Shown: positions 21,882-33,215, numbered from the stretch's first letter. The stretch: 64,000 nt of DNA from Lepus europaeus (GCF_033115175.1 NC_084837.1:89710499-89774498), one strand, 5' to 3'. The notes: generated by a model from the sequence alone, not told the origin. Numbers and translations: made by a program.

Positions 21882-23152
21882 AAGAAGGAGGGAGTACACT
21901 GCTCTAGTCTAGGGGAAGATAGTTAAAAAAAAAAAAAAAGTGGAGAGAGTGCAATCTCAGGGAAGAGTTAGGGAGAAAATGGCACAGGAAACTCCACACA
22001 AATTTGAGGGACACTGTGGACCTACGTGGAGGGTGTGGATGTGCACAACTCAGGACCCCAGCAGCCAAGAGCCTCGGTACCAGCTTTGGAGAGGGAGGTG
22101 AGACCAGACTGCGGCAGCCCCAGCCACTGGAGACAAAGCTGAGGGAGGAGTTTGGTGGGGGTCCATCTTGGAGCCCTGTGGGGGACAGTGTACCTGCTAA
22201 TCTAGAGGGAAGAAAAAGGGGTGGGCCTGTTTCTCTCTCCCTGACCACCGGCACTGGTATCCTGTAACTAGCTGAGAAAGAGCAAGCCCCATTTTTTACA
22301 TAGGTAACAGCTGTGCCAGCTCATGTTTATGCACCCAGCAACCACCAAGAGGAGACTCCCGAGTCTGGCTGGGAGAACTGACAGGGGACTAGGAGATTGT
22401 AACTGTGGGAGCCTTGTGTGCCAGGACTGTGAAAACACTGTGGCTGCGTGGGAGGGAGCAGGGTGTGGCTGGGACTTTGGGCTGTCACTGGGTGGCTCCA
22501 CGTGCTCAGGGCTCCCTGATTCCCTGATGAGGGTCATTGCTGCAGGACTTGTGTTCACACTGAGGACAGCACAAGTGCTTTGTGTGGTTTTTGTGGCAGT
22601 GCAGATGAAAATTGTGCCCATCGAGGCTAGCCCCAGGCATGGTCTTCTTTCAGAAGAGGAGTTGAGCACAAGACTACACCAACAGAGCTGAACAAACCTC
22701 CTCTCTGATTAAAAAGAGAGAGAGATTTACCATGCCCAACTTGAGTGTCACCTTTGACAATCCCCTCACCCTGGAGCAATGAACGGAGCTCCCTGGCCAC
22801 ACCCAGCACACACTGCTGGGTATTCACTGAAAGAACAGGCACTCCACTAAGCCACAGAGGAAAGGGATAGTTCAAAGATAAAGGACATCACAGGGGAAAA
22901 AAGAAAAAAACAGCAAATATCTCCACAAATGCCTAATCATAAATGCAGCAATTCAAGAAATAAGAATAAGGAAGACAACATGATGCCCCCAAAAGAACAC
23001 AACACTCCAAAACTAGAATGTGAAGATGAAGAGATTGAAGAAAGCCAGAAAAATAATTCAAAAAGTTGATCACAGGATTACTTAGAAGTAGTCAGAAACA
23101 AATTCATGAACTAAAGAAATATGTACATGACATGAATGAAAAATTTCCCATG

Positions 23153-23166
23153 AAATTGAGATTTTA
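23153..23166 (+). repeat. SINE target-site duplication, left copy
   Basis: AAATTGAGATTTTA, repeated exactly at 23503-23516 after the SINE. Confidence 0.95.
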
Positions 23167-23502
23167 TTTTTTTAAAGATTTATTTATTTTTTGAAAGTCA
23201 GAATTACACACAGAGAGAAGGAGAGCCAGAGGAGAGAAAGAGGTCTTCCATCTGCTGGTTCACTTCCCAATTGGCCGCAATGGCCAGAGCTGCACCAATT
23301 CGAAGCCAGGAGCCAGGAGCTTCTTCCAGGTCTCCCATGTGGGTGCAGGGGCCTAAGGACTTGGGCCATCCTCTACTGCCCTCCCGGGCCATAGCACAGA
23401 GCTGGATTGGAAGTGGAGCAGCCAGGACTAGAACAGGTGCCCATATGGGATACTGGCACCACAGGCAGAGGATTAACCTACTGTGCCACAGCGCTGGCCC
23501 CA
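23167..23502 (-). mobile_element. CSINE, antisense, inserted in L1 ORF1
   Basis: TTTTTTAAAGATTTATTTATT, AGTCAGAATTACACACAGAG, body and inverted head GCGCTGGCCCC. A perfect 14-bp duplication flanks it, so the insertion postdates the L1. Confidence 0.97.
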
Positions 23503-23605
23503 AAATTGAGATTTTAAAGAGAAATAAAAATGAAATATTGGAAATGAAGAATTCAATAGAAAAATTAAAAATATGGTGAAAAGTGTTAGGGAACCACTCA
23601 TGAAG

Positions 23606-23672
23606 AAAGTAATTGTAGCGCCATTTGAAACAAAGTAACTGTAGAGCCCTTTGAAAGAAAGTAACTGCCCAG
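23606..23672 (+). repeat. 26-bp direct repeats in LTR U3
   Basis: Two full units beginning AAAGTAA.TGTAG.GCC differ at a few positions, followed by a partial third. Direct repeats in U3 commonly act as enhancers in retroviral LTRs (family knowledge). Confidence 0.85.
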
Positions 23673-23686
23673 TATCAGCTTGAAAG

Positions 23687-24035
23687 CTTGTGCCATGGCT
23701 CAACAGGCTAATCCTCCGCCTTGCGGCACCGGCACACCGGGTTCTAGTCCTGGTAGGGGCACCGGATTCTGTCCCGGTTGCCCCTCTTCCAGGCCAGCTC
23801 TCTGCTGTGGCCCGGGAAGGCAGTGGAGGATGGCCCAAGTGCTTGGGCCCTGCACCCCATGGGAGACCTGGAGAAGCACCTGGCTCCTGGCTTCGGATCA
23901 GTACGGTGCGCCGGCCATGGCGGTCATTGGAGGGTGAACCAACGGCAAAGGAAGACCTTTCTCTCTGTCTCTCTCACTGTCCACTCTGCCTGTCAAAAAT
24001 AAATAAAAAATTTAAAAAAAAAAGAAAGAAAAGTA
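23687..24035 (+). mobile_element. CSINE, sense, CTGTCAAA-tail class, inside the solo LTR
   Basis: Head GTGCCATGGCTCAACAGGC, body with GCGCCGGCCATGGCGGTC, tail CTGCCTGTCAAAAATAAAT then an A-rich run. GAAAG flanks both ends. This is the third layer: SINE in LTR in L1. Confidence 0.93.
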
Positions 24036-24167
24036 GAAAGGTAACCACCCTAGCTGGTAAGATTTGAAAATGGACGGCCTAACTAGACGGCCTAACCACA
24101 AACTGTCATTGCCATGACTACGGGACCCTGGGAGGTCGGAATGTGGGCGGGGCTAGCCTCTAGAAAC

Positions 24168-24178
24168 TGTATATAAGG
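24168..24178 (+). promoter_or_regulatory. LTR TATA box
   Basis: TGTATATAAGG about 125 bases before the AATAAA of the same LTR, the spacing expected between U3 promoter and R poly(A) signal. Confidence 0.7.
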
Positions 24179-24874
24179 GGACCCTCAGCCGCTGTAAACC
24201 AGAGGTTGCTCAGCCTCTCTCCCCGGTCCGTAGTGCCTAGTGCCTGCAGGAGTAGGCTTGAGTGATCTCTCCTCCTAGTCGCCTAGAATATCAATAAAGT
24301 GTGTTTAGCTTGACCTTCCTCAGTCTCCTCGACTCTTCGTTCGTGGTAACCCGGCCAGTTCCCGAAGGGGGAGGTCCTGACAAAAAGACTTAACAACAGA
24401 ATTGGTGAGGCAGAAGAAGACAAATCTCTGGAAAATTTTACAGTCAGAAGGAGAAGGAGAAGGAGGAGAAGAAATTAGAAAAATAAAAACAGTGTCAGAG
24501 ATTTATGGGATAATATTAAATGACCCAACATACAGGTTTTAGGAATTCCTGAAGGCATGGAGAGAATAGATTAGAAGACCTTTTTAGTGAAATAATTACA
24601 GAAAACTGAAATAGTTAAATAATTAAATAGTGAAATAATTCCCTAATTTGGAGAAAGAAAGTGTTGTCCAAGTACAGGAAGCACATAGAATTTCTAATAG
24701 ACATGACCAGAAAATAGCTTCACTATGACACATTGTAATCAAACTCTTCACAGTAAAACATAAAGAAAAGATTCTAAAATATGCAGGAGAGAAATGCCAG
24801 ATTACTCCCAGAGGATCTCCAATTAGACTCACAGCTGACTTATCATCAGAAACCCTACAGGCTAAGAGAGAATG

Positions 24875-25226
24875 GTAGCCAGCGCCGCGGCTCACTAGGC
24901 TAATCCTCCACCTGCGGCACCAGCACTCCAGGTTCTAGTCCTGATTGGGGCGCCAGTTCTGTCCCGGTTGCTCCTCTTCCAGACCAGCTCTCTGCTGTGG
25001 CCCGGGAAGGCAGTGGAGGATGGGCCAAGTGCTTGGGCCCTGCATCTGCACGGGAGACCAGGAGGAAGCACCTGGCTCCTGGCTTCGGATCGGTGCAGCA
25101 CGCCGGCCGTAGTGGCCATTTGGGGAGTGAATCAATGGAAGGAAGACCTTTCTTTCTGTCTCTCTCTCTCACTGTCTAACTCTGCCTGTCAAAAAAAAAA
25201 AAAAAAAGAGAGAGAGAGAGAGAGAA
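24875..25226 (+). mobile_element. CSINE, sense, CTGTCAAA-tail class, inserted in L1 ORF1
   Basis: Head GCCAGCGCCGCGGCTCACTAG, body, tail CTGCCTGTCAAAA with A(17) and (GA)n. AGAGAATG is duplicated at 24867-24874 and 25227-25234. Confidence 0.96.
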
Positions 25227-25490
25227 AGAGAATGATGAAATATATTCCAAGTCTTAAGAGAAAAAACTGTCAACCCAGAATACTGTATCCTGCAAATCTC
25301 TCATTTATGAATGAAGGTGAAATACAGACCTTCCATAACAAACAGAAATTGAATTTGTTACCACTCCTCCAACCTTACAAAAGATACATGGTCATCACTA
25401 TGAAAGAAGGTGAAGGCAGAAAATGTCCCAGTAAAAGTACAAAGGAAATCCAAACAATAGGAATATTTATGAAAAAGTGGCAGGGCCAAG

Positions 25491-28400
25491 TCATTACTTA
25501 TCAATAGTCACCTTGAACATAAATGGCCTCAACTCCATTTAAAGGGTAGAGACTGGCTGAATGGATTAAAAAATAAAACCCATCTATTTGCTGCCTACCA
25601 GAAACACATCTCACCAACAAAGATACACACAGACTGGAAGTGAAAGGATAGAAAAAGATATTCCATTCTAATAGAAGCCAAAAAAGAGCTGGTGTACCCA
25701 TCCTAATATCACACAAAATAGACTTTAACACAAAAACTGTTAAAAGAGACAAAGAAGAGCACTATGTAATGATTAAGGGTTCAATTCAACAGGAAGATTG
25801 ACTATTATAAATGTATATGCACCAACTTACAGGACATCTGGCTATTTTAAATAAATGTTGAAGGATCTAAAGGGAGACATAGATTCCAATACAATAGTAA
25901 TGGGGGACTTCAATACTCCACTTTCAGCAATGGACAGAACAACCAGACAGAAAATCAGCAAGAAAACAACAGAGTTAATTGAAACAGTAGTCCAAATGGA
26001 TTTAGCGGATATATACAGAACTTTTCAATCCTACAGTTGAAGAACACACATTCTTCTTACCAGAACATGGAACTTTCTCTGGGGTAGACCACATGCTAGG
26101 CCATAAAGCAAGTCTCAGCACACTAAAAAAAAATTGAAATCATACCATGCATCTTCTCTGACCACAATGGAATGAAGTTGGTAATCAACAACTAAAGAAT
26201 CTCTAAAACATATGTAAACACATAGAGACTGAGCAACATGCTCCTGAATGAACAATAGGCCATTGAAAAAATCAAAAGAAAAATAAAAAATTTTCTGGAA
26301 ACAAATGAAGATGACAATACAACATATCAAAACTTATGGGATACAGCAAAAGCAGTGTTAAAAGGAAAGTTTACAGCAATTGGTGCCTACATCAAGAAAT
26401 TGGAAAGGCATCAAATAAATGAGCTATTAAGGCATCTCAAGGACCTAGAAAAACAACAACAAACCAAACTCAAAACTAGTAGGCAAAAAGAAATAATTAA
26501 AATTAGAGAAGAAATAAACAAAATTGAAGCCAAAAAACATACAAAAGATGAGCAAAATTAAAAGCTGGTTTTTGAAAACATAAACAAAATTGATGCACCA
26601 TTGTCCCAACCAACCAAAATAAGAAGACCCAAATAAATAAACTTAGAGATGAAAAAGGAAATGTAGTAACAGGCACCATAGAAATAAAAAGAATCATCAG
26701 AAATTACTACAAAGAGCTGTATGTCAACAATCAAGAAACCTAGAAGAAGCGGATAGGTTCCTGAACACATACAACCTACCTAAATTGAGCCATGAAGACA
26801 TAGAAAACCTAAACATACCAATAACCAAGAAGGAAATTGAATCAGTAAAAGACTCTCCCAGCAAAGAAAAGCCCAGGACCAGATGGCTTCATTACTGAAT
26901 TCTACCAGACATTTAAAGAATAACTAACTCCACTTCTTCTCAAGTTATTCAAAACAATTTAAAAGGAGGCAATCCTCCCAAATTCTTTCTATGAAGCCAG
27001 CATCACCTTAATTTCTAAACCTGAAAAAGATACAACAGAGAAATAAACTACAGATCAATTTCCCTGATGAACATAGATACAAAAATCTCCCAAAAATACT
27101 AGCCAAATGAATAAAAAAAAATCAGATAAATAAATAAATCTTACAAAAAACACATAGAAAGATCATTCACCTGGACAAAGTTAGATTTATCCCTGGTATG
27201 CAGGGGTGGTTCAACATTCACAAATCAATCAATGTGATACATCACATTAACAAACTAAAGAACAAAATTCCTATGATTATCTCAAAATATGCTAAGAAAG
27301 CATCTGATAAAATACAACAACCTTTCATGGTGAAAACTTTAAGCAAATTGGGTATAGAAGGAACATTTCACAATACAATCACAGCAATTTACAACAAACC
27401 CATGTCCAGTGTCCTATTGAATGGGGAAAAGTTGGAAGCATTCTCACCGAGACCTGAAACCAGACAAGGATGCCCACTCTCACCAATACAGTCCTGGAGG
27501 GGCCGGTGCTGTGGCGTACTGGGTAAAGCCTCCACATGCAGTACTGGCATCCCATATGATAGCTAGTTTGAGTCCCAGCTGCTCCACTTCCAATCCAGCT
27601 CTCTGCTGTGGCCTGGGAAAGTAGTGGGAGATGGCCTAAGTCCTTGGACTCCTGCACCCACATGGGAGACCTGGAAGAAGCTCCTGGCTCCTGGCTTTGG
27701 ATTGGTGCAGTTCCAGCTGATGTAGCCAGTTTGGGAGTGAACCATCAGATGGAAGACCTCTCTGTCTTTCTCTGTCTCTCCTTCTCCCTACACATAACTT
27801 TCAAATAAATAAATAAATCTTTTAAAAAATATATAGTCCTGAAAGTTTTAGCCAGAGCAATTAGGCAAGAAGAAGAAATCAAAGGGATACAAATTGGGAA
27901 GGAGGAAGTCAAACACTCCCTATTTGCAGATGACATGGTTCTATATATAGGGGATCCAAAAGACTCCACTAAGAGACTACTGGAACTCATAAAGAGTTTG
28001 GTAAAGTGGCAGGATATAAAATCAACACACAAAAATCAATAGCCTTTGTACACATAGACAATGCCTCAGCTGAGAACAAACCTCTAAGATCAATCCAATT
28101 CACAACAGCCACAAAAAAAAAAAATCAAACACCTTGGAATAAATTAACCAAAGATGTCAAAGATCTCTACAATGATAATTATAAAACATTACAGAAAGGA
28201 ATAGAAGAAGACACAAAAAATGGAAAAATATAAAAATGGAAAAAATGTTCATGATTGGAAGAATCAATATCATTAAAATATCCATACTACCAAAAGCAAT
28301 TTACAGATACAATGCAATACCAATCAAAGTACCAAAGACATTCTTCTCAGATATAGAATGCTGAAATTTATACAGAAACACAGGAGACTTGAATAGCTAA

Positions 28401-29638
28401 AGCAATCTTATACAACAAAAACAAAGCCGGACCATCACAATACCAGATTTAAAGACATATCACAGGGCGGTTATAATCAAAACAGCCCGGTACTGTTACA
28501 AAAATAGATGGATAGACCAATGGAAAAGAATAGAAATACCAGAAATCAATCCATGCATCAACAGCCAACTTATATTTGACAAAAGAGCTAAAATCAATCC
28601 CTGGAGCAAGTACAGTCTCTTCAACAAATGGTGCTGGGAAAACTGGATCTCCACATGCAGAAGTTTGAAGCAAGACCCCTTCCTTACACCTTACACAAAA
28701 ACCCACTCAACAAAGATTAAAGACCTAAATCTACAACCAGATACCATCAGATTATTATAGAATGTTGGGGAAACCCTGCAAGACATAGGCAAAGACTTCT
28801 TGGAAAAGACTCCAGGGGCACAGGCAATCAAAGCCCAAATTGACAAATGGTATTACATCAAATTGAGAAGCTTCTGCACTGCAAAAAAACACTCAGCCAA
28901 GTGAAGAGGCAACCAACAGAATGGGAGAAATTATTGGCAAACTATCCAACTGATAAAGGATTAATAATAGAATATATAAAGAGATCAAGAAACTCCACCA
29001 CAAAAAAGCAAACAACCCACTGGAGAAATTGGCAAAGGACTTAAACAGATACTTTTCAAAAGAGGAAATCCAAATGGCCAAGAGACACATGAACAAATGC
29101 TCAGGATCACTAGCCGCAGGGAAATATAAATCAAAACCACAATGAGGTTCCAACTTACTCCCGTTAGAATGGCTTTCCTATAGAAATCAACTAACAAATG
29201 CTGGTGAGGTTGTGGGGAAAAGGTACCCTCATCTACAGTTGGTGGGAATGTAAACTAGCACAGCCACTGTGAAAGACAGTATGGAGATACCTCAGAAATC
29301 TGAATATAGTCCTACCATATGACCCAGCCATACCACTCCTGGGAATTTACCCAAGGGAAATGAAATCAGCACATGAAAGTTATCTGTACCCCTATGCTTA
29401 TTGCAGCTCAATTCACAAGAGCTAAGATATGGACTCAACCCAAATGCCCATCAACTGAAGACTGGATAAAGAAATTATGGGATATGTACACCATGGAATA
29501 CTACACAGTGGTAAAAAAAGAAATGAAATCGAGTCATTTGCAACAAAATGTATGAAACTGGAAAACATCATGCTTAGTGAAATAAGCCAGTCCCAAAGGG
29601 ACAAATCCCATATGTTCTCCCTGATCTGTGATAATTAA
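25491..29638 (+). pseudogene. L1 ORF2 (endonuclease / reverse transcriptase), degenerate
   Basis: ORF2p nicks target DNA and reverse-transcribes L1 RNA. Visible segments in order: LSIVTLNINGLNS (endonuclease N-terminus, about 25500), ICCLPETHLTNKD (about 25590), VMGDFNTPLS (about 25900), the [19 protein letters not shown] linker (about 26400), [12 protein letters not shown] with the catalytic FADD codons at 27923-27934, and a C-terminus ending SLICDN before the stop at 29636-29638. Many stops and frameshifts separate these, and a SINE sits at 27497-27834. It encodes no functional protein. Confidence 0.92.
27497..27834 (+). mobile_element. CSINE, sense, inserted in L1 ORF2 RT domain
   Basis: GAGGGGCCGGTGCTGTGGCG head, full body, TTTCAAATAAATAAATAAAT tail. 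AGTCCTG is duplicated at 27490-27496 and 27835-27841. Confidence 0.96.
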
Positions 29639-29993
29639 TAGAGCACTTAAAAGGTAATCTATAGGAATGAAATTAACACGTGAAATTAACACTTTGAGAT
29701 GCAATGATTTTGAACAACCCTTGTCTTGACTGTTGAGAAACTTTTTTTATATATACTAGTTGTAGAACTCTTTACTTAGTATAGAATTAATCATATTTGT
29801 ATAAAGTTAATTGAAAATAGATCTTAGTAAAAAAAATTAAAATGGGAATAGGAGAGGGAGGAGGAAGAGGGTGGGTGGGTGGGTGAGGTATGGTGGGAAC
29901 AATCACTGTGTTCCCCAAGTTGTATTTATGAAATGCATTAAGTTTGTATTCCTTAAATAAAAGGTTTCTGGGGGGAAAAGAGAGAGAGAGAAG
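29639..29993 (+). other. L1 3' UTR
   Basis: AT-rich, then the purine-rich GGAATAGGAGAGGGAGGAGG and a GGTGGGT run at 29870-29886. It ends with a TTAAATAAAAGG poly(A) signal and GGGGGGAAAAGAGAGAG. The truncated L1 at 47007-47230 matches it closely. Confidence 0.88.
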
Positions 29994-30005
29994 AAAACTC
30001 TACAG
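29994..30005 (+). repeat. L1 target-site duplication, right copy
   Basis: AAAACTCTACAG, pairs with 21850-21861. Confidence 0.85.
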
Positions 30006-30327
30006 TCAACACAGATGAGAACTGCTGATTGTCAAAGTGAGACAGCCCTTCGTGCTTTGGTTTTCCTCTCCTAGCTGCAGCATTGTGTGTTTATATATCC
30101 TAAAGTGGCTCCTGATTATGGGATCATTTGGAGAGCTTTGCCTAAATCATGATGCCTGTGTCCCCTTTGGTTATTTGACAGAGTCTAAGCAGGTTTGAAA
30201 TTGGAAGAGTGATGTTAATGCTTTTGCTTGCATGTTTCATTAATTCTAAAATAAGCACTTTTCCAACAACCAACATGTAGAATTCAATTGCCATTGGCCT
30301 CTTTGCACATTTTAAGAAACAACTCTA
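30006..30327. other. Unique sequence
   Basis: No feature recognised downstream of the L1. Confidence 0.45.
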
Positions 30328-30585
30328 CGGGCCAGCACTGTGGCTTAGCAGGTTAAACTGCCGCCTGCAGCGCTGGCATCCCATATGGGCGCTGATTTGA
30401 GCCCTGGTTGCTCCTCTTCTGATTCAGCTCCTACTGATGCTTTGAGAAAGCAGTGGAAGATGGCCCACGTTCTTGGGCCTCTGTACTCACGTGGGAGACC
30501 TGGAAGAAGCTCCTGGCTCTTGGCTTCAGGCCAGCCCAGCTCCTGCCGTCGCAGCCATTTGGGTAGTGAACGAGCGGATGGGAGA

Positions 30586-30643
<58 letters not shown>

Positions 30644-30683
30644 CTCTGTAACTCTGCCTTTCAAATAAATAAATAAATCTTGA
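30328..30683 (+). mobile_element. CSINE, sense
   Basis: Head GGGCCAGCACTGTGGCTTAGC, body, long (TC)n at 30592-30640, tail TTTCAAATAAATAAATAAATC. Confidence 0.95.
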
Positions 30684-31035
30684 CAGAAAACCCTCTAAAA
30701 TGATGTACTTGATAGCACCTTAGATTTAATGAAATAAAGACAGCAGTATATCTGAATGAAAGACAGGAGAGAGAGAGAGGACGGAGGGAGGGTGGGAGGA
30801 AGGAGGAAAAGAAACCATCCGGTTACTCTAGGGTTTTCATGTGGGGTAAAGGGACCCAGGCACCCCTGCTCCAGGACGCCCACTTCTGTGCTTCAGAGAT
30901 GGATCTCTGCACACACTTACATTTGAACAAGAGCTATGTCATTAAAACAAGTGAATTTGGTTTGGGAGAAGTGAGACAAAAATGTAAGGAGTTAGCATTC
31001 TTTTGGTAAAGAGTTCATGAAACGTATTTTCATTG
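30684..31035. other. Unique sequence with purine-rich run
   Basis: GAGAGAGAGAGGACGGAGGG and neighbours (30770-30810) form a purine-rich stretch. Nothing else recognised. Confidence 0.45.
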
Positions 31036-31573
31036 TGGTAAAATAGGGGTAACATAAAACTGACCTTGGAGACACGTGTATGTTCACAGTGCTGCATGGT
31101 GTGCACCTGCACCCAGTGCCATAACGTCTCATCAGCAGTACGGAAGGCCTATGCCCATTCAGCAGTGGCCGCTTGGCATTCTCTCTCCCCAGCCCCTGGC
31201 AACCACCGATCCACTTCCACTTTCTGTTTTATGAGCTTGCCTATTTGGGACATTTCACATAAATGGACTCAAACAATTTGTAGCCTTTTGCACCTAGCTT
31301 CTTTCACTTAGTATAATGCTCTCAAGATCCATCCATGTTGGAACATGTATCAGTACTTCATTATTTTTCATGGCTGAATAATATTTCATCATATGAGGCT
31401 ACCACATCTGTTTTCTTCATTATCACTTGACAGACATTCCAATTGTCTCCACCTTTTTGCTCCTGTAAATAATGCTGCAAGGAACATCTGTGTACAAGCT
31501 TTTATTTGAGCACTTGATTTAGTTCTGCATCCCAGGAAATAGCTGGATCACATGGTAAGTCTGTGTTTTCCTT

Positions 31574-32325
31574 TAAAATTTTATTTATTTATTTATTTGA
31601 TAGGCAGAGTTATGGAGAGGGAGAGGCAGAGGCAGAGAGAGAGAAAGAAATCTTTCATCCGCTGGTTCAATCCCCCAAATGGCTGCAAAGGCCAGGGCTG
31701 GACCAAACCAAAGCCAGGAGCCAGGAGCTTCATCCAGATCTCCCATGTGGATGTAGAAGCCCAAGTGCAGGGTCTTAGTCCACCCGAATGAAGATGGACT
31801 GGGTCCGAAGAAAGGTAAGTGCGCCTCTCACCCATTCCCCAGCCCCCCCCCCCCCATCCCGAGGACAGTCAGACACAGCGGGGAGTCAGGTCAAGTAAGC
31901 AAGAACTCGGTTTATTGCGTGCATAGCAAAGCCTTTTAAAGCACAAGACTGCAGGATTACTGGGGCAGGGCATAAGGACCAACCAATTACTTAAAAGGTC
32001 ATTTTACAGGGCGACTTTTTACAGGACCAGCCATCTGTCTGTACACTCATCATCAGTTGTCACCTCCCCTGATGCTGTGCAGGCAATCAGCTTTGGTGGT
32101 AAACGACTTTGGGTACCGCCCACCTTACTTCCTTTGGGCGCCATCTTTGAATTGCCTCCTGTGCCTAACTTCCCCACACCCAAGTATTGGGCTATCTCCT
32201 GCTGCTTCCCAGGCACATTAGCAGGGAGCTGGACTGGAAGTCGAGTAGCTAGATCTCTAATCGGTGCCCATATGGGATCTGGCACAGCAGGTGACAACTT
32301 AACCCACTGCACCACAGCACCCGTG
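31574..32325 (-). mobile_element. CSINE, antisense, split by a solo LTR
   Basis: 31574-31765 carries the tail end (TTTATTTATTTATTTGATAGG), GA-rich tract and body. 32179-32325 carries the rest, with inverted head CACCACAGCACCCGTG. The two halves join cleanly at CCCAAG once the LTR is set aside. Confidence 0.93.
31766..32178 (-). mobile_element. Solo LTR (413 bp) of an ERV2/ERVK-like endogenous retrovirus, inside a SINE
   Basis: On the minus strand it runs from TGTGGGGAAGTT to GACCCTGCA, the TG..CA ends of an LTR. CCCAAG is duplicated exactly at 31760-31765 and 32179-32184; a 6-bp duplication is usual for betaretrovirus-like (class II) elements. TTTATT at 31911-31916 is the inverted AATAAA and TTTTAAAG nearby an inverted TATA-like box. 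C(13) lies near 31840. No internal retroviral genes are present. Confidence 0.9.
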
Positions 32326-32479
32326 TTTACATTATTGAGGAATCACCAAGCTGTCTTCTACAGTGGCAATGACATGTTGTAACATATTCCTACCAGCAAT
32401 GAATGAGTGCTTCAATTTCTCCATATCCTTGACAATGCTTCCTCCTCTCCTTTCAAAAAAAAAAAAAAGCATAGCAAGG

Positions 32480-32818
32480 GCCAGCGCTGGTGCTATGTCG
32501 TAGCAGGTAAAGCCACCACCTGCAGTGCCGGCATCCCATATGGGCACTGGTTCGAGTCCCAACTGTTCCACTTCCAATCCAGCTCTGTGCTATGCCTGGG
32601 AAAGCAGTGGAAGATGGCCCAAGTCCTTGGGCCCCTGCACCTGTGTGGGAGACCCGGAAGAAGCTCCTGGCTCCTGGCTTGGGATCAGCCCAGCTCTGGC
32701 CATTCCAGCCATTTGGGGAGTGAACCAGCAAATGGAAAACCTCTCTCTCTCTCTCTCTCTCTGCCTCTGCCTCACTATAACTCTGCTTTTCAAATAAATA
32801 AATAAATCTTTTTTTAAA
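32480..32818 (+). mobile_element. CSINE, sense, inside antisense L1
   Basis: GGGCCAGCGCTGGTGCTATGTCG shows a small head duplication; body, (TC)n and TTTCAAATAAATAAATAAAT tail are complete. Confidence 0.95.
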
Positions 32819-32907
32819 AAGCCTTTCTAGTAGATATGACCTATCTTATTGTGGTTTTGATTTGCATTTTGCCAATGGCAGTAACATTGTGCATCCTTAC
32901 AATTTTT

Positions 32908-33215
32908 TTATTTAAATTTAAATTTATTTGAGAGGCAGAGAGAGATGGAGACAGAGAGTGCTCCCATCTGCTGGTTTACTCTCCAAGTGTGCCCAGTGGC
33001 TGGAGCCAGGAGCCCTGAAACTGAATCCCAAGTTCACGGCAGGAAGCCAAGCACTAGAGCCAGCACCACTGTCTCCCAGGGTGTGCAGTGACAGGAAAGT
33101 GGAACCAGAAGCAGAGACAAGAACTGAACCCAGGCACTCGGATGTGACCCATGACAACAGTAAGGCTGCACACTTGTCCCACACTGAGCGTCTTCCATGT
33201 GCCTCTGGGCCACCA
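32908..33215 (-). mobile_element. CSINE, antisense, old copy inside L1
   Basis: AAATTTATTTGAGAGGCAGAG, a short GA tract and a diverged body. The inverted head is barely recognisable near CACACTGAGCGTC. Confidence 0.75.

Larger units (their letters stand above)
23584..24382 (+). mobile_element. Solo LTR of an endogenous retrovirus, nested in L1, containing a CSINE
   Basis: Bounded by TGTTAGGG and CCTGACA with a 5-bp duplication AAAAG at 23579-23583 and 24383-24387. Without the SINE it is about 450 bp. U3 has a 26-bp direct repeat (23606-23631, 23632-23657, partial to 23672), a GGGCGGGGC box near 24147 and TATATAAGGGG near 24170. An AATAAA at about 24293 precedes the R/U5 part. No gag, pol or env is present, so it is the product of LTR-LTR recombination. 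Class I or III would fit a 5-bp duplication; class is not settled. Confidence 0.9.
22929..25490 (+). pseudogene. L1 ORF1 (ORF1p), degenerate and interrupted
   Basis: ORF1p is the L1 RNA-binding trimeric chaperone. A plausible start is the ATG at 22929 (frame opening MPNHKCSNSRNKN). A stop falls near codon 47 and a frameshift lets KQIHELKKYVHDMNEK continue, which looks like the coiled-coil region. Two SINEs and a solo LTR are inserted. Further 3', ORF1 C-terminal DNA is recognisable at 25236-25490 (GTCAACCCAGAATACTGTATC). Without insertions the frame would be about 1.0-1.1 kb, as expected. The end is approximate. Confidence 0.8.
21862..29993 (+). mobile_element. Near-full-length rabbit-type L1 with four nested insertions
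   Basis: The 5' UTR runs from 21862 to about 22928 and opens GTGGAGAGTCAAGATGGCGG. ORF1 and ORF2 remnants follow, then a 3' UTR with TTAAATAAAAGG near the end and a G/A-rich terminus. Total span is 8.13 kb. Removing the insertions (23167-23502, 23584-24382, 24875-25226, 27497-27834) and their duplications leaves about 6.3 kb, the usual full L1 length. A 12-bp duplication flanks it. Stops and frameshifts in both frames mean it cannot be active now. Confidence 0.93.

Noticed and set aside
23584..24382. Provirus rather than solo LTR
   Set aside because: The sequence after CCTGACA returns directly to L1 with a 5-bp duplication; there is no gag, pol or env and no second LTR.
25855..28233. Active L1 reverse transcriptase
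   Set aside because: FADD and endonuclease motifs are visible but stops, frameshifts and a SINE break ORF2; no intact frame exceeds about 125 codons.
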